64,000 nucleotides of DNA, from NCBI RefSeq assembly GCF_949628215.1, contig NC_134276.1, positions 67,868,233-67,932,232 of the forward strand, in the 5' to 3' direction. Origin of the DNA: Phalacrocorax aristotelis (Eukaryota > Chordata > Aves > Suliformes > Phalacrocoracidae). The position numbers and the translations under genes were made by a program. Within the stretch, counting starts at the first letter, position 1. Every line of letters begins with the position of its first letter. The notes under the pieces are model-generated. The model made no database searches. It saw only the letters and a list, made by a program, of their open reading frames with translations, and was not told where the DNA came from. Below are positions 58,301 to 64,000 of the stretch, in pieces.

Positions 58301-59125
58301 GTGGGTGAATTCCCCTGCTCTCTTACTCAGTATGGAAGGTATGATGGAGCACTGCAATAACTGCAGTTTTATTTTGATGTGTATAATGAAAATGCACATT
58401 CCACGTTTAGGTCATGGTAGTGCTTCATGTATTGAAGTAGCAGGGCAGCCATGCCAGGTGGTCAAGTTCTGCTGAGGATCATTTTCTAGCTGTTACCTGC
58501 TAAGCTGTTCTCTGGTTTGTCTTATTTTTTTATGCTTATGTTTAACATTTGTCATTCATCTGCAGAGTTGCAGGTGCACAGGCTGTTGATCTTCCCGGTT
58601 GATGTTAGTGAAGGTAGCAACATATTTCAGAGTTTTACCTGTAATACTGCGTTTGATAATTGTCCGCAGTATTTCTCCTTGTTTACATCAAAGGTATCAC
58701 AGGATCTTTAATTTTTACAGCTTTCTTCATTTATTCAGAATGCTTGGCTCCCAAGAACAGCGTTATAAACAAGACAGATATTAAATACTCAGTCAATTTT
58801 CATTACAGTCCATTTGTTTCCTGGGTCTTAAGCAATGTGAAGTGATTTAACACAAAATCTACTTTCTTCACAAACATTCATCACTTTAAAATCCTGCGCA
58901 TGTATCCCACACAGGTTTCTCAGAGCATTAACCACATCTCCTTCCTTCTAGGATCGCCCAGCCATGCAGTTATACCAGCCAGGAGCTCGCACTCGAACAC
59001 ATACGGGATCTACAAGTAAAACCTATGACTGCAGTGGGAAATCCTTCGAAGATGCTCTTGATAAGAAGTATGAGGCAGATAATTCAGCTGGAGGTGGTTC
59101 TGAGAAGAGCGAAGAAGCAGAATAA
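34083..59125 (+). CDS. UPF3A: UPF3A, nonsense-mediated decay factor (whole gene, 10 coding exons)
   Basis: UPF3 proteins shuttle between nucleus and cytoplasm and bridge exon-junction complexes to UPF2/UPF1 in nonsense-mediated mRNA decay. In mammals UPF3A is a weaker factor or modulator than UPF3B. Ten exons join in frame to 1500 nt (499 residues plus TAA). Order: low-complexity N-terminus with a proline run (residues about 40-65); RRM-like UPF3 domain (about 74-230) beginning [15 protein letters not shown]; a highly charged Arg/Lys/Glu helix (about 225-345); a charged linker; and the exon-junction-binding motif [12 protein letters not shown] near the C-terminus. Assignment to UPF3A over UPF3B rests on adjacency to CDC16, the MRSE start and the EEAE end. 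Intron 2 (36710-44977) is 8.3 kb, while introns 4 and 6 are only 95 and 91 bases. No frame lesion. Confidence 0.95.
34335..34386 (+). repeat. G-rich GGGGCGGGGC cluster at the start of UPF3A intron 1
   Basis: About 50 bases made mostly of G runs separated by C, with several overlapping GC boxes and one MluI-like ACGCGT. It begins about 20 bases past the exon 1 donor. Possible Sp/KLF sites or a G-quadruplex on the nascent RNA. Confidence 0.7.
35168..35432 (-). mobile_element. CR1 3' fragment nested inside the solo LTR
   Basis: Complement-orientation CR1: GAATCATAGAAACATAG tail, TGGGTTGGAAGGGGACCTTT, CCAGGTTGCTCAGAGCCCCG, then TATATCCAGTCTAAATCCAC and TTTAGTTTAAAATCATTACCC. The LTR resumes on both sides, so the CR1 inserted after the LTR. 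Confidence 0.9.
35554..35895. repeat. Tandem 42-53 bp units inside the LTR
   Basis: Seven imperfect units begin with CTGCTCC or CTGCTGC at 35554, 35600, 35645, 35694, 35744, 35797 and 35839. Most contain a following GGGCTGCAG or variant. The array keeps both strands partly open and explains the 160-188 codon frames there. Confidence 0.8.
36603..36709 (+). CDS. UPF3A: UPF3A coding exon 2
   Basis: Acceptor TATGCAG, donor GTAGGG. Encodes [19 protein letters not shown] and [16 protein letters not shown], residues 78-112. This is the first strand and helix of the RRM-like UPF3 domain that contacts UPF2. Confidence 0.95.
36710..44977 (+). other. UPF3A: UPF3A intron 2 (8.3 kb)
   Basis: AT-rich intron with no well-supported internal gene. 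It contains short AT-rich microsatellite-like patches, for example 40865-40925, a T run at 43161-43176, and a possible degraded retroelement fragment at 42926-43090. No intact CR1 was recognised. Confidence 0.6.
42926..43090 (+). mobile_element. Possible degraded retroelement pol fragment
   Basis: A single open stretch includes [19 protein letters not shown], which loosely fits the reverse-transcriptase C-terminal pattern T..EV..FLG...YYR seen in Ty3/gypsy-like and retroviral pol proteins. No catalytic YxDD core, RNase H or LTR was found nearby. It could be chance. Confidence 0.2.
44978..45084 (+). CDS. UPF3A: UPF3A coding exon 3
   Basis: Acceptor GTTGCAG. Encodes [19 protein letters not shown] then [16 protein letters not shown], residues 113-148, the core of the RRM-like fold. 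The donor GTTGGA departs from consensus at +3 to +5. It is the only GT that keeps the known protein frame. Confidence 0.95.
46815..46886 (+). repeat. TTTTA/TTTTGA-rich simple repeat
   Basis: About 70 bases of interspersed TTTTATTTTT, TTTTGATTTT and TTTCATTTTT units in UPF3A intron 3, about 250 bases upstream of cassette exon 4. It is an imperfect T-rich microsatellite. Confidence 0.8.
47139..47237 (+). CDS. UPF3A: UPF3A coding exon 4 (frame-preserving cassette exon)
   Basis: A 99-nt, phase 1-1 exon encoding [17 protein letters not shown] and [16 protein letters not shown], residues 149-181. Acceptor TTTTAAG has a purine at -3, and the donor is GTAAAC. It corresponds to the 33-residue segment missing from the human short UPF3A isoform. 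Confidence 0.94.
47333..47443 (+). CDS. UPF3A: UPF3A coding exon 5
   Basis: Acceptor TTCACAG after a short 95-base intron. Encodes [20 protein letters not shown] and [17 protein letters not shown], residues 182-218. The donor GTCTGT is weak at +3 to +4. This is the end of the UPF3 domain. Confidence 0.94.
48108..48395 (-). mobile_element. CR1 3' fragment in UPF3A intron 5
   Basis: Complement-orientation CR1: AGAATCATAGAATCATTTAG tail, TTGGAAAAGAACTTTAAGAT, CAAGTCCAACCGTTAACCTA, TCCAGGGATGGTGACCCAAC, GGGCAGCCTGTTCCAATGC, then CTAAACCTCCCCTGGCACA. A relatively well preserved, 5'-truncated copy. Confidence 0.93.
50970..51025 (+). CDS. UPF3A: UPF3A coding exon 6
   Basis: Acceptor TGTTTTAG, donor GTACGT. 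Encodes [19 protein letters not shown], residues 219-237, the link from the UPF3 domain to the charged helix. Only 91 bases separate it from exon 7. Confidence 0.95.
51117..51275 (+). CDS. UPF3A: UPF3A coding exon 7 (charged helix)
   Basis: Acceptor CTCTTCAG, donor GTACCT. Encodes 53 residues (238-290) made almost entirely of Arg, Lys and Glu, beginning [20 protein letters not shown]. This is the basic, likely single alpha-helical or coiled segment of UPF3 proteins. Phase 0-0. Confidence 0.95.
53044..53204 (+). CDS. UPF3A: UPF3A coding exon 8
   Basis: Acceptor TTTCTTAG, donor GTAAGT. Residues 291-343, starting [20 protein letters not shown] and ending ASLKELKEK. Poorly conserved charged linker; LLKKPEKG and the splice frame support it. 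Confidence 0.9.
55692..55986 (+). CDS. UPF3A: UPF3A coding exon 9
   Basis: Acceptor CTTGTAG. Residues 344-442, starting [20 protein letters not shown] and including [31 protein letters not shown] and SKKERIRNK. The donor is GTTCTT, far from consensus, yet the join [10 protein letters not shown] matches the family exactly. The open frame stops five codons into the intron. Confidence 0.93.
58952..59125 (+). CDS. UPF3A: UPF3A coding exon 10 (terminal, exon-junction-binding motif)
   Basis: Acceptor CCTTCTAG; ends at TAA 59123-59125. Residues 443-499 begin [15 protein letters not shown], the motif that inserts between EJC subunits eIF4A3, MAGOH and RBM8A. The tail is acidic and serine-rich, ending SEKSEEAE. 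The motif reads more like mammalian UPF3B than mammalian UPF3A. Confidence 0.94.
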   Translation, partial: DRPAMQLYQPGARTRTHTGSTSKTYDCSGKSFEDALDKKYEADNSAGGGSEKSEEAE

Positions 59126-60080
59126 GACAAACGGGAGAAAAGACTTGTGTAAAGGGATGAACTTAAGATTCAGTGTCATCACAAAAAATCCACAGGGCTG
59201 TTTCAGAACTCCACAGGCGACTGCACCAACAAGATTATAGTAGCTCTGCCTCGTACCTTCCATAAAATAAAGGGAAGAGTGGCTGGAGATCTGTAAAGTA
59301 TCTTACAGCAAAGGAATATAGTTGCTTTTTTACAAAAAGCAGAGCAAACACTATTTGCCTAACTGAAAAGCAGTTCGATATTTTATTAGATTTACCTTGA
59401 AATAGAAAACCTCTAATAGTTTTAAAGGAGTATTTATATAAGACTTTTCAGAAGCTATGTCACCTTTTCAAGTCGAAAGAGATGAAATGTAGATTCGCGT
59501 CAGTTTGAAATCTGAGGCACTTTAAATGTATTCGGTGCATGACATGAGGGTCACGGGACCCCTTCCTGCAAACGGCAGTGGCGGGGGCCGCTGCTGTGGG
59601 GAGCTGCAGCCAGGCTCCGTGGGACTGGCCCTGGGAGGAAGCTCCGGAGCCAGGAGTGTTTGCAGGAGGAGGCCTGCAGTTTGCACAGTTGTGAGAAATG
59701 TCCGTTGGTATCTGTACCTCAACGTGTTTACATTGTTTTTCAATTAACTATAGTGTCGGATAAGTGTTAGTAAAGCTACAAGTATGTTGTTGGGGAGTTT
59801 ATAATTTTCTGAGCCACTTTTGCCTTTTTTGTTTTAATAGGTTCCTGTGCTTAAAGCAGAAGAAAGCTAACGCAAACCTCAGCACTTAAACGATATCTCT
59901 GGTTTTAATAAATCAGCTGTTTTTTATGTTTTTGACACTGACTTGTAAAAAAAAAAAAAGTGGTTGTACAGCAATGACTTTTTATATGCTAATGTTTCAT
60001 ATAAGTTGCGGTTACAGGATTTGGGCAAGGTATGACACATGACCGTTCTGCAGTTCTCTTTTTGTTAAAAAAATAAACAC
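59126..60080 (+). promoter_or_regulatory. UPF3A: UPF3A 3' UTR with candidate poly(A) signals
   Basis: AATAAA hexamers at 59266-59271, 59907-59912 and 60072-60077 are the candidate cleavage signals in order of distance from the stop. An A run at 59947-59959 could be mistaken for a poly(A) tail in oligo-dT-primed cDNA. Which signal is used cannot be told from sequence. Confidence 0.6.
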
Positions 60081-60145
60081 ACATGAATGTCAAATTCAAA
60101 CTACCGTTTCGTAAGATCCAGGCCAAATTCTGCCCTCTGATGCAG

Positions 60146-60175
60146 GCACATATATATATGTGTGTGTGTATATGT
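60146..60175 (+). repeat. Short TA/TG dinucleotide repeat
   Basis: A run of alternating TA then TG units (tatatatatgtgtgtgtgta), possibly polymorphic. Confidence 0.7.
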
Positions 60176-60659
60176 CTCTCTTCTATTGGTTTCAATGATA
60201 GTCATGTGTCTACAGAGGGGCAGAACACGTTCATTTATCTTTCACAGCTGAAACTTTCTCAGTCACCTGAAACTGAGACCTGCTTTGTCACTGAAGTTAA
60301 ATAGTAAGATATTAATTTATTTTTACATCCTCTTTGAACGTTTTTATTATTACGCATAACATCTAGTTGTTCTAGACTGAAAAATTATTTATTGTATTTT
60401 CCCAGGTATTAAGCATTAAATAGAATAAAAGCAAAAAGATTTTGACTGTGATTTTGAGACGTGATCTTCTGCAAATTTTTCATCTATTACTGTAGAAAAA
60501 TTAAGTAAGATGCTACACTACTTGATATTCTTTGGAAGCAGATAAAAATAAGTTGAGAAGTATTTGAATAGCAAGCTAGGTAAGTGAGCTGCCAACTAAA
60601 ACTGCTTCAAGCTTAAGTAAAACTGCTGTTAGAGAATCAGTTGGGTTAACTCCATCTGA

Positions 60660-62000
60660 AGTTTCTCTTGTTTACTAAGTTTATCCAGACTGCAGAGAAA
60701 GGATTTTGTCCTGGGGTCCTGGCCCAGTCAGGCAGCTGCAGCACGGGGCAGGCGTCCTCCTCAGTGACAGAGCCTGGCTTCGTCCGAGGAGAGGAAGACC
60801 TGCCAGGAAGGCTGTCCTGCAGCAGAGCCGGACTGAGATCGTTGCCAGATGAGGGTCTGCTCAAAAGCGAGCCTTTCCCACCCATTTGGATGCCCTGGGG
60901 AGGCTGGAGGAGCGGTCTCACTCCCTCTGTGAGAGCGATTTTGCACATGGTTGAGCTTCATTCCTTGTGGCCAGTGGTGGCTTTCAGGCTTCTGCCCCAC
61001 CTTCACCCGAGCGCCTAGGTTAGGAGTACCTCTTGATAGCATTGTAGGTAATTAACAAAACACAGTTCAGCTAGCAGTAATTTTCCATCCGTGTCTGTCA
61101 GGTCAGGCTGCCGTGCCCTCACTGACCGGGATTCCTGCAGCCTGTTTGTTGGCTCATTCTTGCTTTCTTGTGAATGCCGCCTCCGGCACGGTGGGACAGA
61201 GAGCCTGCCCTTTGACGTCTGTACTCATGTGGAAGGAATATGCAGGACACTTGGACTCAGACATGGAGAGTCTCAACGGTGCCTGCACCATGGCCGCATG
61301 CCGAGAGCCCACGCTGCCTGAGAGCGTGGCTGTACCACTTGAGGAGCTCCTGGGACGACCTCTGTTAGCCAGTGGGTACCTCCCACACACGCACATTCCT
61401 CCCACATCTGGGGAGACCGGCGGAAAGTACTGGCCACCACCAGCAAGATCCGAGTATTTTTGTAGCCTTGCAACACCTGCCATGACAAGCCCAGGAGAGA
61501 CGGGAGCAGCAAGGCAGCGCCAGGAACACCAGCCCAGGACGTGAGGGAGTGCTGCCCACCGGCTCTCCACTAAAACGTGGCCCCCAGGAGAGGAGAAATG
61601 CCCCTGCCAAGCTTCCCCTCTCCTTGCTGATGGCGATCTCGGGCAGTGCCAGCAGGATGGCACATGCCTGTGGGAGCAGGGATCAGGTTTGTGATGGGGG
61701 CTTATACAGCCATATCTGTAGGGGAGACTGCTCCAGGGCTTGGGGGGCACTGCCTGCTGGAAGTGAGCGTGTACCTCATGGTAACGCTGCAAAATAAGAT
61801 GGCCAAAGAAGCAGAATCCACTTCCAAGTCCGTGCCTCAACCTCTCCTGCCCAGGGATGCAGCAGGGCCTGCTCCCCTTGCCGGGGCACGGCCGGGCAGG
61901 AGGAGCTGCCACCTGCTCTGCTCTTGCTCATTCTGCGCTTCTCCCGATACCAGCGAATAAATGCAGGCTCGCAGCCTGTCTTTGTGCAAACTCAGCGTGG
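60660..62000. other. GC-rich stretch of unknown nature downstream of UPF3A
   Basis: G+C is clearly above the flanks. Open frames include 252 codons on the minus strand (61154-61912) and 143 codons on the plus strand (61113-61544). Neither translation resembles a family I know and neither shows a domain pattern. It could be an unrecognised old repeat, a 3' UTR extension or a lncRNA exon. I do not call a gene here. Confidence 0.4.
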
Positions 62001-62830
62001 CGTGAGAGCTCTATTGCCACAATAGTAACTTTGTTTGGCAAATTCAGCTTTGCTGTAATTAGATACAGCATCCCTGCGGAATGGCGATTGTGGCTGGTTA
62101 TATCGCAGCTGACTGTGGTGCCATCTGTTTTCTCAGTTTTAGAATATAATGCTCTTCATTTAATAAAACTTGACCAGCTCGATAGCTTCCCTGAATGTCT
62201 GTTGCCCTGTTTCTTACTGAGTCCTGGGGTCACTGACATCTAGCAATATGCAAATCACCCCATGCATTGCAGTCTGTCACAAACTATCGTGTTAAGGGAA
62301 ATTGATGTGGAACATAAATATTCAGTTAAAAAAGCTGCATTCGTGCCTGCCACAGTTTTAAAGGGAAATTGATTCAACTCCAGAACATCACTCTGACAGC
62401 TTCAAATTCAATTTTTAAACACATTTGGCTGCTTTTTAAATTTAAAACCAAATGTCTGTAAGTTGCTTTCAGAGAGTCCGTGGAGGTCGATGGCTCATCT
62501 CCCCGGCCGTGGAAAGCCAACGCTGCTCTTGGTGCTGCGGGCAGTTTCTCTGCTAGCCTCTACCGGCAGTGTTACTCACGAACGGCCCAAAGGCGTGAAA
62601 TGTTAACAGGACAAAAACCACTGACTCTGCACAAAATTATATTGAACATCAAAATAAAACACACTTAAAAAGGGGAAAAAAAAACACCTAATTTGGATCT
62701 TCCCCCCCCCGCCAAACCTGATGTAATACAGAATGTTAAAAATCAGCAGGAAGTGTGACTGGCAAGTTGGTGGTGCTGTTTGAGTCTTAAATGATGGGAG
62801 AAGAAACTTAAAATTCTCAAGTGGTTATTA

Positions 62831-62836
62831 TTTATT
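62831..62836 (-). promoter_or_regulatory. Candidate poly(A) signal for the FBXO36-like gene
   Basis: TTTATT on the plus strand is AATAAA on the minus strand, about 125 bases beyond the predicted stop of the terminal F-box gene exon. Confidence 0.5.
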
Positions 62837-62960
62837 TATAACTGTTTGCTTTGAAAGAAAGGATACATGAAACAAATGGGATACTTGTTGAGCCTTATCT
62901 GATAATTTCCAAGTGACTTAAAAGAATGCACTCTGTCTTCTCTGCATCCGCCTGGGCTTT

Positions 62961-63074
62961 TCATTGAAGTTCATCAGCGTCTTGAAGACTTGAAAATGTC
63001 ACCTTCTTCTTACCAAGAGCTGGTTTCTCTCCTAACAGTTTAACTCTCTCCCAAACCTCTTTACTGCTGAATAA
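62961..63074 (-). CDS. FBXO36-like F-box gene, 3' exon
   Basis: On the minus strand a TTTTTTAG acceptor is followed by an open frame of 37 codons plus TGA, in phase 0 with the F-box exon. It starts LFSSKEVWERV, aligning with LCMSDKLWEQIV, the segment that follows the F-box in human FBXO36 as I recall it. After WERV the similarity fades and the frame ends ...DADELQ, shorter than the roughly 50 residues expected. A GTAAG inside the exon could be an alternative donor. Confidence 0.6.
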   Translation of the reverse strand, partial: LFSSKEVWERVKLLGEKPALGKKKVTFSSLQDADELQ

Positions 63075-63818
63075 CTAAAAAATTAAATATTTTCCAGATA
63101 TATTTCATGATTTACACTTCATCAGGCCTCACCCTGATCTCCTGCACACGTCCCGTTTGGGTATCGCATTTACAACTAATGTAAGTATTGTCAGAGGCTC
63201 GTTACTGTTACGCATATAAATCTTACAGTATTTTGATCCAAACAGACACAAGCACAGAAGGCTGCAGTTGTGAATGCAGTGTTCTTTGCCCAGTTCCAAC
63301 TAGCAGCCTTGATAAGAAAAATGAAATACTCTCCAAAAGAGTAAAGACTAACTTCAGAGGGGGTTTTAGATGCTGGTACAAAAATGGCATATTGACTATG
63401 GTCAGTCCATAACTGCCACCCAGCATGTGCAGAAGGCAGGACATACAAAAAGGTGCAGAAGCGGGAAGCTCTTTTTTTTTTTCTCTGTAAAAATGTTTAT
63501 ATATTCTAAAATCAAATATTAATAATCTGCGTAAAACTTACTTTTTAAATCAGGGTCTCAGTTGCCAGCTCCTATGAACAGACAGAAAAGTAACACTAGA
63601 AGGATCCAGTGGCCCAGACAGAGGGTTTAGTTTATCCACAGCATGAAGGACCTGACCTGTTACTACTGATCTGTGCCCACGTCTGTCTTGTGCTGCTTTC
63701 CGTCTCTGGTTACCGCAGAAATGCGGATGGTTCTACGGAATGAGGCTGAAGCGACGTTCCACCTCATATCATTTCTTACAAGCAAACTTGGAATACAAGC
63801 ACCAATACCTGCTATTAC

Positions 63819-64000
63819 CTGCTGGAACTTCTTGCATGTTTTTGACAGCTGTTGAAGGTCATCAGCATCTAGAAATGACAGTATGTGTATAATTATGTTC
63901 TCTGGCATTCGGATGAGGAAATCATAATGGAAATCATAACCCCGAGATAAATTAACTACCTACTCCAGTGTGTTGTTGCCAAAGACATTCCTCACCTGCT
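63819..64000 (-). pseudogene. FBXO36-like F-box exon with in-frame TAG (partial, runs off the window)
   Basis: F-box proteins are SKP1-binding substrate adaptors of SCF ubiquitin ligases. The minus strand encodes an F-box, MPENIIIHILSFLDADDLQQ then LSKTCKKFQQ, ending at donor GTAATA. Upstream in the same frame are VVNLSRGYDFHYDFLIR and, before it, NVFGNNTLE. Together these parallel human FBXO36 (IFGARILDYVINLCKGKFDFLERL). The codon between LE and VVNL is TAG (plus-strand CTA 63960-63962) where FBXO36 has Tyr. The upstream frame stays homologous, so a disabling substitution is likely. The alternatives are an acceptor at the TAG itself or a sequence error. FBXO36 is elsewhere in mammals, so this would be a paralogue. 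Confidence 0.6.

Noticed and set aside
59126-62960. CHAMP1, the next gene in mammalian synteny
   Set aside because: No zinc-finger or SPE/WK/FPE repeat coding sequence was seen; it is either beyond the window or arranged differently.
1-64000. CRISPR arrays, tRNA or rRNA genes, bacterial-type systems
   Set aside because: No direct-repeat array with spacers, no cloverleaf or rRNA sequence was recognised, and the window is clearly vertebrate nuclear DNA.

Overview
The window is vertebrate nuclear DNA, almost certainly from a bird. It has multi-exon genes with GT-AG introns, two CpG-island promoters, an AT-rich background, several 3'-truncated CR1 LINE copies, and a solo LTR of a kind common in avian genomes. 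The gene order CDC16 then UPF3A, same strand, matches the vertebrate locus known from human 13q34. No bacterial or phage features are present. Comparisons with human proteins below are from memory, not from a search.

Layout. 1-5160 is intergenic with no gene I can support. 5165-5860 is the CDC16 CpG island. CDC16 (APC/C subunit 6) runs 5406-28374 on the plus strand in 18 coding exons that join in frame to 623 residues. 28375-33480 is its 3' UTR plus intergenic DNA. 33480-34430 is the UPF3A CpG island, with one exact and one near-exact TCTCGCGAGA element just upstream of the start codon. UPF3A (nonsense-mediated decay factor) runs 34083-59125 in 10 coding exons that join in frame to 499 residues. 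Its first intron carries a 1.3 kb solo LTR with a CR1 nested inside. 59126-62830 is the UPF3A 3' UTR and a GC-rich stretch of unknown nature. At the right edge, on the minus strand and convergent with UPF3A, are two exons of an F-box gene resembling FBXO36. Its F-box exon has an in-frame TAG where the family has tyrosine.

Function. CDC16 is a TPR scaffold subunit of the anaphase-promoting complex. UPF3A links exon-junction complexes to UPF2 in mRNA surveillance. The F-box protein, if functional, would be an SCF substrate adaptor. The genes are neighbours by conserved synteny, not members of one pathway.

Most interesting items: the FBXO36-like gene with a premature stop; the paired BANP-type CGCG elements in the UPF3A promoter; a frame-preserving 99-nt UPF3A exon behind a weak donor; a UPF3B-like exon-junction-binding motif in this UPF3A; and loss of two mitotic phosphosites in the CDC16 tail.
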